Positions 7,826 through 16,506 of a stretch of 64,000 bases of DNA are shown piece after piece (position 1 is the first letter of the stretch; each line of letters starts with the position of its first letter). The stretch spans positions 4,027,125 to 4,091,124 of the forward strand of contig NC_012997.1 in the NCBI RefSeq assembly GCF_000023025.1, written 5' to 3'. A program made the translations under genes and the position numbers. The notes below the pieces were generated by a model, which did no database searches, was not told the origin of the DNA, and saw only the letters and a list, made by a program, of their open reading frames with translations. This stretch comes from Teredinibacter turnerae T7901 (lineage in GTDB: Bacteria > Pseudomonadota > Gammaproteobacteria > Pseudomonadales > Cellvibrionaceae).

Positions 7826-7990
7826 CTACACCGTAGGTCGACGGCCTGCCACCAGGAAGATCAGCGATACAATCAGACCAACAACAAACAAGATCCAAGC
7901 GATGCTGGAAGCAGTACCTGCCAAACCGGTAAAACCTAATACACCGGCAACCAAAGCAAAAATAAGAAATACAAGTGCCCAACTAAACAT
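7826..7990 (-). CDS. DUF1328 small membrane protein (YtjA family)
   Basis: A 54-residue protein, starting MFSWALVFLIFALVAGVLGF and ending AGRRPTV, with two membrane segments separated by a GLAGTAS turn. This is the DUF1328/YtjA pattern of small stress-associated membrane proteins. AAAGGAGA stands 8 nt before the ATG. A sigma-54-like promoter lies about 45 nt upstream, and an inverted repeat plus a terminator follow the stop. The gene is short but length, ribosome site and composition all fit. Confidence 0.88.
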   Translation of the reverse strand: MFSWALVFLIFALVAGVLGFTGLAGTASSIAWILFVVGLIVSLIFLVAGRRPTV

Positions 7991-8032
7991 GATCAATCTC
8001 CTTTACCGTTTAAAGTGGTTCGCTAAGAGTAC

Positions 8033-8048
8033 TGCTAGAGATGTGCCA
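8033..8048 (-). promoter_or_regulatory. Sigma-54-like promoter of the DUF1328 gene
   Basis: On the minus strand TGGCACATCTCTAGCA carries a full TGGCAC -24 element, GG-N10-GC spacing and TAGCA at -12 (one change from TTGCA). The predicted leader is about 32 nt. Confidence 0.65.
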
Positions 8049-8221
8049 ATTTTGTGATATGAATATTTTTTCCATATAAATCAAAAAGATAGCAACCTAC
8101 CTGATAAAGAGGGAAGAAAATATAACGAAGAATTCGAGAAATGGATTTGTAAAATATTCAGTTGAGGCTTGGAGATTGAAAGATTTGCACAGGTTGAAGG
8201 AGAGCATAAAAACTGATTACC

Positions 8222-8345
8222 CCTCGAAACACTTAACCGGCAACAGAGATTTAAGTGTCGAGTGCAAATTAGCGCACTCCGTTAACAATGGAGATTGCCT
8301 AGCACCCAAAACCGGCATTTCCAAATACGACAGGCGCTAGGTAGC
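8222..8345. other. Cluster of hairpins, possible structured RNA
   Basis: About 120 bp of gene-free DNA holds several perfect inverted repeats in a row: ACACTTAA/TTAAGTGT (8229-8258), GAGTGC/GCACTC (8260-8279), a small CTCC/GGAG stem, and CCTAGC/GCTAGG (about 8299-8342). No ORF covers it. It may be a small RNA or the 3' region of the minus-strand gene ending at 8398. The rest of 8049-8397 shows nothing recognisable. Confidence 0.35.
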
Positions 8346-8397
8346 AAGCATATAGATATAGTGAATTGAAATCTCGGACTGAGAATGCAAGTATATT

Positions 8398-8733
8398 TTA
8401 TCCAATCCGATATACCTTAATTCTACCCTCTATACACTCATCTTTACTGTCATATCCTATATTGACGATTTCGCCTGATGCGTATGCCAGCAAAATTCTT
8501 GAAAGCACTACCTGCCGGCGCTCGACACTAACAGATTTATCAATAACCATATAATCAAAAAGTGTGCAGACGGGATGGTTTGTAGGTTGCCCCTCAACTC
8601 GGATGAGGATCTCGTCCACGTGCGTATAAGTAAGAACCTGAGTTATCTTCCCATCAAAATTCTTGTCGTAGTCAGCGCGCACTGTGCAAGAAATTACGAG
8701 AACAACCAAAAATACAAAGTACTTTTTCAACAT
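8398..8733 (-). CDS. Small secreted protein, island family member 1
   Basis: A 111-residue exported protein with a signal peptide (MLKKYFVFLVVLVISCTVRA) and a mature domain of about 90 residues. The domain has the pattern shared by five other proteins in 8.4-16.9 kb: G-x-I-x-x-V near the start (DGKITQV), a central cysteine (HPVC), a helix ending in ILLAYASGEIVNIGY, then a last cysteine (DEC). GGGAG precedes the ATG. The function is unknown; the pattern suggests a small beta-rich fold with one disulfide. Confidence 0.75.
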   Translation of the reverse strand: MLKKYFVFLVVLVISCTVRADYDKNFDGKITQVLTYTHVDEILIRVEGQPTNHPVCTLFDYMVIDKSVSVERRQVVLSRILLAYASGEIVNIGYDSKDECIEGRIKVYRIG

Positions 8734-8776
8734 TTACTCCCACACTTGATCCCAATAATACTTGGATAATAATATT

Positions 8777-9118
8777 CTATGGATTAGTAGCTAGCTCCAA
8801 ACTCACCATAACCTGTCCGCTTTCACCAATATTGCAGTTGTTCACGGCGGCCGTATAAACATCAACTCGGTGACCAGAAAGCTTAGCAGCCATTAATACC
8901 GATAATGCCTGTTGTTTAGGTTCTGCTTCCCAATCGGTAAAAAGTACCCAGAAAGATCCTGAAACATCTCCCGGCTTTTCAAGAAACACAACTCTATTCA
9001 AACCGCCCTGTCTATCCAAGCCAATACGGCCCACATAAACACCAGTGCATTTATTAAATGCCGCCTGACTATTTGATGTAATCAGCAACCCTAAAAACAA
9101 TACTAAATATTTTTTCAT
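8777..9118 (-). CDS. Small secreted protein, island family member 2
   Basis: A 113-residue exported protein. The signal peptide MKKYLVLFLGLLITSNSQA is followed by FNKCTGVYVGRIGLDRQGG, a helix with LSVLMAAKLSGHRVDVYTA, and a closing NNC. These are the shared positions of the island family (C-x-G-x-V start, LLAA-SG helix, terminal Cys). The ATG at 9118 was preferred because the signal peptide starts there; an in-frame ATG at 9136 is possible. Same strand and 43 nt from member 1. Confidence 0.72.
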   Translation of the reverse strand: MKKYLVLFLGLLITSNSQAAFNKCTGVYVGRIGLDRQGGLNRVVFLEKPGDVSGSFWVLFTDWEAEPKQQALSVLMAAKLSGHRVDVYTAAVNNCNIGESGQVMVSLELATNP

Positions 9119-9136
9119 ATTAATAAGAATACCCAT

Positions 9137-9557
9137 TTAAACCTAAATGGCATCAAAAAAACCACCAAAATATTATCCAAGCATATACTATGAGCATCAA
9201 AATGAAGATTCGGGTATTGACGCATTTCCAACAACATACATCCGCTTTACGCTGTAGGATAAATACGAGCTTTCACTTGTACTGTGAAACAATTACTACA
9301 CGACTACATTATTCAACTAATTTTACAGCCTGTGTTTTATGTTATGCATTACCGCAACCTGAGCCACGACCTGATGTATAATTTGACACCTATTTGTAAC
9401 CAACAAGCAGATTAGACCCCACCCGATCGTCTATCACCGCTAATTAGCTGACAACTAATCTATTGCATAAAAATCTAAGTTTATTTTCGAAATAAACTAG
9501 TCAACCATTTTAAAATAATATACCGTTTCCGTATCACCCCAGACATCACAATTATTT
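9137..9557. other. Intergenic, no gene seen
   Basis: About 420 bp, AT-rich, with stops in all frames. No credible ORF or strong repeat. Confidence 0.5.
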
Positions 9558-9842
9558 TTAACCGTAAATCTGAATCCGCTTGCTTGTAGCAAAAGCCAAT
9601 AACAAACCAGATAGCTGAGCCTTGCCAGCATCTGTACTACCGTCTATAGCAAAGCAGGGGGAAGGCTGTGCTACCGCACAAGAAGGGACATTATTGCCAA
9701 TCGCTCCATCTGTGTAGAACAAAACAACTCCGTTGTCGAGAAAGTGCACATTACTTACCATACCCGGTTCTGCGCTTCCCCCATAAACGTTTAGTGACAT
9801 ACAAGAGATAGAACCCAAAACAAACGTTTTAAACTTATTCAT
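9558..9842 (-). CDS. Small secreted protein, island family member 3
   Basis: A 94-residue exported protein with a signal peptide ending near VYGGSA. The mature part starts GMVSNVHFLDNGVVLFYTDG, has two central cysteines, and ends in LSGLLLAFATSKRIQIYG, so the final cysteine seen in other members is missing and the protein stops right after the conserved helix-strand. A GGGGGT ribosome site is well placed before the ATG. It may be a naturally short member or a truncated one. A 62-codon ORF ends overlapping its start, but that ORF lacks a ribosome site. Confidence 0.68.
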   Translation of the reverse strand: MNKFKTFVLGSISCMSLNVYGGSAEPGMVSNVHFLDNGVVLFYTDGAIGNNVPSCAVAQPSPCFAIDGSTDAGKAQLSGLLLAFATSKRIQIYG

Positions 9843-10123
9843 TCAAAAGACCCCCAATCAACTAACTTGACTATCGTGGTAACCAATAAACTCAAAATAC
9901 TGGAAGCAATTTTGACCAGCTCTAACTTACCGAGAAAAATACCGTTTTTTTCTAAAAGCCGGAGGCTGAAATTTTCCGCGAAGATTAGTTGCGTTCTAAC
10001 TCCTTTTATAGGCGTAGCCTTACACATGAAAACCCCAGAATACTGATCTTACGCAATTTCACTCTATCGATACCCGTCATATGTAAGTGTTTATAATCAG
10101 CCAAGCGATTGGAGACAGATGAT

Positions 10124-10456
10124 TTAAAGCAGTTCGATATGATATACATTGTCTTCGGGAACTAGCCAGTCCCCTATCGAGGAGCAGTACTCACCATTCT
10201 CACCAGATCGAGTCGAGTTTTGATAGTAAAAACGTACCTGCCTATCGGTCAACTTTGCGGCCGTTATTAAGGAACTCCATACTTTGCAAGAATCTTCAGA
10301 AACATTACATAAGTAGTGCACTCCGAACCCGTTCGAAGATGCAAGCGTGCCATCAGACGAAACACCCAAATATGAAACATCTCCGACACAAAAATAGTTG
10401 GCCTTTGCTACGACCGAAAATAACAAGCTTCCCACCAAAAAAAAGTATCTGTTCAT
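10124..10456 (-). CDS. Small secreted protein, island family member 4
   Basis: A 110-residue exported protein: signal peptide MNRYFFLVGSLLFSVVAKA, then FCVGDVSYLGVSSDGTLAS, a central HYLCNVSEDSC, the helix WSSLITAAKLTDRQVRFYY and a late cysteine in GEYC. It keeps all shared positions of the island family and has four mature cysteines, enough for two disulfides. GCGGTGG precedes the ATG. Confidence 0.72.
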   Translation of the reverse strand: MNRYFFLVGSLLFSVVAKANYFCVGDVSYLGVSSDGTLASSNGFGVHYLCNVSEDSCKVWSSLITAAKLTDRQVRFYYQNSTRSGENGEYCSSIGDWLVPEDNVYHIELL

Positions 10457-10531
10457 GCCACCGCTTACCCGAATAAAACCAACACACTAATCGATATAGC
10501 CTTAATAAAACGACATAGACCCGATTAGCAA

Positions 10532-10888
10532 CTAAACATCACCACCAATAATCGTCATGTAGTACATTAAATGCTTTGTTTTCTCGAAATCGCCCAAATT
10601 ATCTGCGCTACATTCAAAATCATCGTTATACCTAGCTTCTATTTTTCTTCCTGAAAGTTGAGCAGCTAACAGCTGAGCAAACAGCGCTGTACAAACTTCT
10701 TTGGAAACATCATTCCATGTCTCTGTTAATTTACAATGCATCTGAGTTCCGAAGCCGTAATTAAATTGAAGAAACGCCCCAACAGGGTGAAGCGAAACCG
10801 ACTCTACACGCCCTCTGCACGTAGTGTTTGCATGAGAAAAATACGGAAACGAACCAAATAAAAACAATCCAAATAGTAGTATCTTCAT
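10532..10888 (-). CDS. Small secreted protein, island family member 5
   Basis: A 118-residue exported protein. The signal peptide (MKILLFGLFLFGSFPYFSHA) leads to TTCRGRVESVSLHPVGAFL, a central MHCKL, the helix CTALFAQLLAAQLSGRKIEARY, and FEC. It is the member closest to the consensus LLAA-x-SGRKI. The ATG at 10888 was chosen because the signal peptide begins there; the longer reading starts with TTG. Confidence 0.72.
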   Translation of the reverse strand: MKILLFGLFLFGSFPYFSHANTTCRGRVESVSLHPVGAFLQFNYGFGTQMHCKLTETWNDVSKEVCTALFAQLLAAQLSGRKIEARYNDDFECSADNLGDFEKTKHLMYYMTIIGGDV

Positions 10889-10924
10889 ATTTTTTACCAA
10901 TAAAATTTGGCGGCTAGTCAACGT

Positions 10925-11333
10925 TCACTCGCTAAGAAAGCAAGGGGATAGCAGCGAAAACTTCGATACCTAATCAACAATTGATAATCCAATATAGTAT
11001 TTTTTGACATCAGAGGCTCTGTTAATATTGCTCCCTTTTTTGGTAAAGGCTGGTTAAAGCTAGTTCAACGATTTTGAACCCAAAACAACACACTCCTCTT
11101 CACTACTGCTCCCAAGTAACCTAGGCGTAAAAATACCACCGATGTACATAATAGATAAAGCCAATATTACGAACACAAATCTTCAGCGAACTTTCTCAAG
11201 CCAATATTAGAGGACGCAAATATAACCGTTCTTTTATTTATTTTTTGATGTTAAACGAACGCCGCCCGTGGGGGTCCGTGTTATTTTTTTGTACACAACC
11301 CTCTCAAATCAATCAATATTATTATTTGAGAAG
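10925..11333. other. Intergenic, no gene seen
   Basis: About 410 bp, very AT-rich. No credible ORF; nothing beyond scattered short direct repeats (CCAATATTA occurs twice, near 11160 and 11200). Confidence 0.5.
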
Positions 11334-12887
11334 TTAGAACCCAAAAAAATCTGCAATGGAATCAACTATACCACCTCCGCTAGAAACCACCTTTTCAATA
11401 AATTTGTCCACAGGTATGTCCCCTCCGTTCCCGCCAAAAACAAATTTTCCTAAATTTTGAATATAATCCAAGTTAGCATCAACGCTTACCTCTTCATTCA
11501 GGACTTGAATGCTTACGCTAGCGTTGCCGTTGATGTTCACCGAGGTATTTGATTTGTAGACCCCAAGCAGTTCCATATGCGTATCGAAACCACTTTTGGT
11601 AAATGAACCGTACGCTCGTGAACTACTATCTGAGGTAGAATATTCCAGCCTGTCTTCTTTCAGTGACGCGTAGGCAGTTGCCATTATCATATTTGCCGTT
11701 ACACTAGCACCATCCTCGCCCAGAGATCCTTCGAAACTGCTAGACAAGTACTCGGTATTAACGACAAATTCAGCAGTGAATTCGTCACCGGTAAAATCGA
11801 AACTTCCCGCAATGTGAACAGGTCTAGCTCTAGATTTCGCAATATAAACGCCACTCTCGCCTTCGGCGGGAAATGCTCCGCTATTGACATTACTGGTCAG
11901 CATTTGCAACAAGTAAGATAGCTTAAAATACGCATCGCCATAGCTACTGAGCCACTCACTTGGAAATTGATTATGACCGAGATGATTGATAAGTAAATTA
12001 AGATAACCACTCACATTTCGATCAGAGTCAGTACCCGCCGAAATAGGGACTCCAAAAACATCTGTCCAGCCATCACCATCGTAGAAATTAAACCCTAAAA
12101 TATTGAATCCACTAGCGCCAATACGTTGTACTATCGCGCGCGGAAAATTGTCACCCTGTGCAATTGCCGCGGTCGGATCCAAAAGAATCAAATACAAGTT
12201 TGCCATATTTGGCATAGAGGCCAAACGCAATGAAACTTCGTGCGCCAATACCCCTCCCCTGCTATGTCCAACAAGTACAACATTCCACGCAGTTGATTTT
12301 CCCTTCAATAGCATTTGGATTACATCAGCGAGTTGCTCTATCTGACCGTCCATCGGTCGCGTATCATCCCAATCAGCTAGAATATGCTTGTACTGTAATA
12401 CGCCGCCCAATTCACTTTCCAGTCTGGCTTGTAAATCAAATGCATTCGTATCGACAACGCCACCACTCGCATCTACATCTGAGATCTGCCAGCTCTCAAT
12501 ACTCTCCTGGAACGCACCTGAAAACGACACGAACAGCGTAGGACGCTTATTGAATGTTGTGTTAGTTGGGTGTGTATAAACAACCAAGGGTGTTAATGTG
12601 GTGCTCTCGACAGTTCCCTTTGAGATTCTATAACTACCATAGTCCTTATTTTTTACCTTGTATTCGTACCCGTACCGTATAGGCGTAGCCACCTCCCCAT
12701 GTAAAATCAAAAATTGAGGCGTAATCTCGACGTCCCAGTGTATGGGTTCTTCGGTCGTTGTGTACCCTTCAACCCATTGTCGAATTTCAACATCATTCTC
12801 TAGCTCTTCGTCTGTAAAATAGATAGCAGAAACTTGAACTGAGAAAAAATATAATGGAAAAAATATCGAATAAAAAATCCGTTTCAT
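11334..12887 (-). CDS. Secreted lipase-like alpha/beta hydrolase
   Basis: A 517-residue exported protein. The signal peptide is MKRIFYSIFFPLYFFSVQVSA. Residues about 115-310 form an alpha/beta-hydrolase core: the nucleophile elbow VVLVGHSRGG (S209), a likely acid in LYLILLDP (D237) and a histidine in NHLGHNQF (H305). The GHSRGG elbow and following helix resemble class-3-type lipases. Residues about 340-517 are beta-rich with many Ser/Gly/Asn and no recognised family. It could act on host or competitor membranes. It sits between the five small secreted paralogues and the phospholipase-C-like gene, all on the minus strand. Confidence 0.75.
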   Translation of the reverse strand: MKRIFYSIFFPLYFFSVQVSAIYFTDEELENDVEIRQWVEGYTTTEEPIHWDVEITPQFLILHGEVATPIRYGYEYKVKNKDYGSYRISKGTVESTTLTPLVVYTHPTNTTFNKRPTLFVSFSGAFQESIESWQISDVDASGGVVDTNAFDLQARLESELGGVLQYKHILADWDDTRPMDGQIEQLADVIQMLLKGKSTAWNVVLVGHSRGGVLAHEVSLRLASMPNMANLYLILLDPTAAIAQGDNFPRAIVQRIGASGFNILGFNFYDGDGWTDVFGVPISAGTDSDRNVSGYLNLLINHLGHNQFPSEWLSSYGDAYFKLSYLLQMLTSNVNSGAFPAEGESGVYIAKSRARPVHIAGSFDFTGDEFTAEFVVNTEYLSSSFEGSLGEDGASVTANMIMATAYASLKEDRLEYSTSDSSSRAYGSFTKSGFDTHMELLGVYKSNTSVNINGNASVSIQVLNEEVSVDANLDYIQNLGKFVFGGNGGDIPVDKFIEKVVSSGGGIVDSIADFFGF

Positions 12888-13246
12888 TAATTTAATTCCT
12901 TTTAGTTGCCCACAAAATTGTTTATCAACCTACAATAAAACCTGACACAAACATCAACCAACCCACCTCATGAACCCCAACTAGACCTTTTTAAAATATT
13001 CTCATGAAGGTAACGCTAAAAAACCCCAACAGAACGCTATTTACTCTGCTGCTGCAATTATTCTAACGTATATACTAGCTTTTTGAATGTCCCCTTTTAT
13101 TTACCACAAAAAAACATTGCCGATTTGAGGTTTAACACAATGGGATACTTCAGCAGAAGCATCACAGCGTGAATTGCCTGGAGCGACATAGAGTCGCTTC
13201 ACCTGGCTTTACGTATCTCAACAATACTTCAGAAAAGTCTAAGTCA
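12888..13246. other. Intergenic with one hairpin
   Basis: About 360 bp without a gene. It contains a 6-bp perfect hairpin, AGCGAC/GTCGCT with a 5-nt loop (13182-13198), about 50 nt past the stop of the minus-strand lipoprotein gene. No T run follows, so it is not a standard terminator. Confidence 0.5.
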
Positions 13247-13708
13247 TTAAAATCCATTATACGCTCTGACATAACCTGCTTCACATTGTGAGTCGGTGTA
13301 ATGTATTTCTATGGGGTACATTCCCATATAATTCAAAGTTTCCCACTCGCATAGCATAAAGTTACTCAAAGTAGAATAACTATACGCATTTGGCGTGATA
13401 TATAGACTTTGAGTTGGTTTATCAGAACATGCTGATTCGGGTAGAGAAAATCCTTTACTACCATAATAGACTGTATATTCAGAAATCTTGATATCTTTAA
13501 TTTCGTCAGGCTGAAATGTTTCGACAAAATAACTAAATTCACCCTTATTGATATTCTCCTTCTCCATTAACCTGAATTCAATTGTTACCTCGGCGTTCGT
13601 TGTATTGTGGAAAACTACATACACCTCCCGATGATGGGGACAACCCTTACAGGAAGCCAGAAACAGAATTACGTTTAAAATACACACCCTTAAAAAGATA
13701 TTTAACAT
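13247..13708 (-). CDS. Hypothetical lipoprotein
   Basis: A 153-residue protein with a lipoprotein signal (VCILNVILFLASC, lipobox LASC, Cys20) and a beta-rich mature domain (VYVVFHNTTNAEVTIEFRLM). It has four cysteines besides the lipidated one. It starts 7 nt after the stop of the phospholipase-C-like gene, so the two form an operon. A small outer-membrane or periplasmic lipoprotein encoded directly after a secreted enzyme could protect the producer, but this is inference from position. No family recognised. Confidence 0.7.
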   Translation of the reverse strand: MLNIFLRVCILNVILFLASCKGCPHHREVYVVFHNTTNAEVTIEFRLMEKENINKGEFSYFVETFQPDEIKDIKISEYTVYYGSKGFSLPESACSDKPTQSLYITPNAYSYSTLSNFMLCEWETLNYMGMYPIEIHYTDSQCEAGYVRAYNGF

Positions 13709-13715
13709 TCGAACT

Positions 13716-16391
13716 CTACAGCAAGATACTATTGATAATTACAACGAGCACAGCCGGATCCAGACCCCCGTCTTCGTGGAGAGGCATCTGAAATAATTTG
13801 TTAAAATTTGATGCGTTTTGATCTCCCTGCCAAAACCTGAATCCTGACTCGCCTGAGTCGATATAGCGGCCAAATATATTGTTGTAAGGGGCTTCAGCAG
13901 CCATTGATGTCTCATAGAAATTGGTTCCATCTCGTGGCAAGGGATGTCCTTCGGGCCTCCACTGCTCGTGTCCATCAATATTTTTGATGGCGCCATAAAT
14001 AATATTACGTGGATTATATGGTGCGTATGCAGGAAGCTGAATACCCGCAAGGCTTGCCACCTGATTTAGTTGAGCATCGTTCAACAATGTCAATTTCGAT
14101 AGGGTCACTGCATTCTTTAGTGCTGAAAATCGGTCTGTATCGATAATTCCGTCACTGCTTATTTTCATATCCTTACGAAGTTGGTCGGCAAAATTTCTAT
14201 ATTTAACCAAACCTTTTTCACTCTCATCAATGGCGAACTGACGATTTATAATTTCATCATCGATTTTTAGAGAGAAAATAGCCATTGCGTCCTCGTAAAG
14301 TTTTTCTTGCTCCTCATCTCCAACGAATTTAACAATTTCATCCACAACGTCAATCGATGATATATTTTGACTTATATTTTTTTCGACCATGGTCAATAAG
14401 AAACGTGATATGGGGTCAGATGAAGACATATGCGCTGTGCGCGCGGTCCCATCTACTAAGGAACGGATAGATGAAAACGCTGTACCTACATCGCGCATAG
14501 CGATGGTCATCTCAGAGGGAATTCCTATCAACGATGGCCCATAAATTCCAAACCAGTCTATAAGGGGGTCTAACACGGGTTCTTCGTGAGCCAAGCAATC
14601 CCCAATTCCGGAAAATAATTTGTAACAGTCCCTATCACTTTCTTCTACAGGATTCTCTGCAGCAATCATCGCATTTTTTGCGCCCTCGGCATTTGCGTCT
14701 ATCCATGCAATCATGGCAGTCGTAATATTTTGATCCCAACGCTTTAGAGCGTTTTTAAAAGGATCTAAAGAATCGAGCTGAAACGTGGCCAAATAGTTGA
14801 TTAAATTCTCAACAGAATTTTTAGCGTCGTGTATTGCGACCATTGAATCCCGAAGATTTTCAATATCCGATCGAATTGCGTTAACCATTTCATCCAGGTC
14901 ATTATCCCGTGAAGCAATTAAATCATCCCGAGCTTGCTTAAACGTTTGATAGGTCGTATGAGTAGCACAGCTCGGGGTGATTATTTGCAGTTCACCATGC
15001 GCACATTTCTGATGACCCGGATTTAACGGTTTTGGGTCAGGCACCCACAAAAAACAAACGTACTCAGTGATATCCCTCTCCAAGTTACATGCATTTGACG
15101 TGACTAAGGCTGCCATTTCATCTGTATAATTATTTATCTCCTCTTCTATATTGCGAAAAGTATTTATACTTCCACTGGCCTTGTCAAAGTTGTTCAAAAG
15201 TTTTTCAGAATGATCCAGGTAGGCGCCTCGCACCTCCGAGTCAAACTTATGAAAAAGATCATTTAACTCATCCAAAAAATTCGAATTTAGCTGGTTTGCA
15301 TCTTCAAGAACTTCATTAACGGCCTGAATTTGATTTTCGTTGGGGGTATACCCGGTTAACTGGTTAATAACGACTTGGCCGGCAAACCGCTCTATACCTG
15401 TCCACACGCAGCTCGAAGCCGTTTTTCGTATAGCGGCGCGCAGTCTTTCAACTGCAAGAAAATGTATTAATGGAAAATCCCCGTCGACTGTAGCAATATC
15501 GAAAGCAGTTTGTCTGTTAAAAATAAATGCATTAGCAAGAAATTCTGAGGGCGATTCAATAAGATTGTAGCCTTTGCCCTGAGGTAAAGGTGGTAAATGC
15601 TTATCAATATATGATTCAATTGCAACATGACGTTTTTCGACATCTAATTCACCATCTGTTAACCAATATACGTCACCGGAATAATGGTTTACATAGCTGT
15701 GAGCAAACGTGTCGCCAGCAATATGCCCCAAGAAACCACGATGATAAGCCAATTCTGCGGCGTTTATCTGGCCTTGATGTGTTGGACCATCGATTGGCCC
15801 TTGCCTAATTTCCCCCGCCAGTGTATCGAGCAAACCCAACTCATTTGCAAAACTTAAATACGAACCTGTTGCTTCTCCAGTACTTTGTTCGCCCTCGTTT
15901 TCGGAGCTTGAATCGTCGTCGCTTAGGTTTTGAATGTATCCCCACATATCGTCCAGACCGTACTCCCTCTGTGCGCAGAGGTTCTCCTGATATGCATACC
16001 AATCTTCATCCGAAACACGATTTTCGATTTTGAGAATATAGTCCTCAAGGTTCATCGCCCAAGTATCAGTTCCGTAACTGTCTGTCCCTGGATGTATCAA
16101 AAACTGACCTACCGCTACATCAGGCGCTACATCAGGCCCAATATTTCCCATCCGATAAATACTTTGATTTTCTAGAATTGCGTCTCGTATCTGTGCTTCG
16201 ACAGGAAAATGATAGTTTATACCGTTGATATCGATGGTGATTGCGCCATCACTAGCGAGGTCATCTATCACTTGTTGGGATATCCATACGTGGGTATTAT
16301 ACTTAAATGCCATCACATTCTGATTACAGCAGATAGATATGATGAGTGAAATAACACCACACTTTATATAATTCATTATCAGTTTATCCAT
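13716..16391 (-). CDS. Large secreted protein with zinc-dependent phospholipase C-like domain
   Basis: An 891-residue exported protein. After the signal peptide the mature end is FKYNTHVWIS (H34). A metal-site pattern follows: GNIGPDVAPDV (D87/D91), H217 in AYHRGF, and GHIAGDTFAHSYVNH (H223, D227, H231). This spacing matches the zinc-dependent phospholipase C / S1-P1 nuclease fold. Residues about 350-700 are mostly helical, with a cysteine cluster between about 430 and 470 (CNLERD to SCATH). The C-terminal part has no recognised family. The start could also be the ATG at 16376. The length is far beyond a simple phospholipase C, so the long helical part probably adds delivery, binding or regulation. 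Confidence 0.72.
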   Translation of the reverse strand: MDKLIMNYIKCGVISLIISICCNQNVMAFKYNTHVWISQQVIDDLASDGAITIDINGINYHFPVEAQIRDAILENQSIYRMGNIGPDVAPDVAVGQFLIHPGTDSYGTDTWAMNLEDYILKIENRVSDEDWYAYQENLCAQREYGLDDMWGYIQNLSDDDSSSENEGEQSTGEATGSYLSFANELGLLDTLAGEIRQGPIDGPTHQGQINAAELAYHRGFLGHIAGDTFAHSYVNHYSGDVYWLTDGELDVEKRHVAIESYIDKHLPPLPQGKGYNLIESPSEFLANAFIFNRQTAFDIATVDGDFPLIHFLAVERLRAAIRKTASSCVWTGIERFAGQVVINQLTGYTPNENQIQAVNEVLEDANQLNSNFLDELNDLFHKFDSEVRGAYLDHSEKLLNNFDKASGSINTFRNIEEEINNYTDEMAALVTSNACNLERDITEYVCFLWVPDPKPLNPGHQKCAHGELQIITPSCATHTTYQTFKQARDDLIASRDNDLDEMVNAIRSDIENLRDSMVAIHDAKNSVENLINYLATFQLDSLDPFKNALKRWDQNITTAMIAWIDANAEGAKNAMIAAENPVEESDRDCYKLFSGIGDCLAHEEPVLDPLIDWFGIYGPSLIGIPSEMTIAMRDVGTAFSSIRSLVDGTARTAHMSSSDPISRFLLTMVEKNISQNISSIDVVDEIVKFVGDEEQEKLYEDAMAIFSLKIDDEIINRQFAIDESEKGLVKYRNFADQLRKDMKISSDGIIDTDRFSALKNAVTLSKLTLLNDAQLNQVASLAGIQLPAYAPYNPRNIIYGAIKNIDGHEQWRPEGHPLPRDGTNFYETSMAAEAPYNNIFGRYIDSGESGFRFWQGDQNASNFNKLFQMPLHEDGGLDPAVLVVIINSILL

Positions 16392-16506
16392 TTAATTTCT
16401 ACTTTTGATAAAACCCAACGCTTTGGATCCGACACCATCTTGCTAATGCAAAGCACACTAATTACCACATGAAGCAGCCACAAATAATTAGTTTTTTAAG
16501 CACATT

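Noticed and set aside
9839-10027. 62-codon minus-strand ORF overlapping the start of small secreted protein 3
   Set aside because: The overlap looks like translational coupling, but there is no ribosome site and no recognisable composition; left uncalled.
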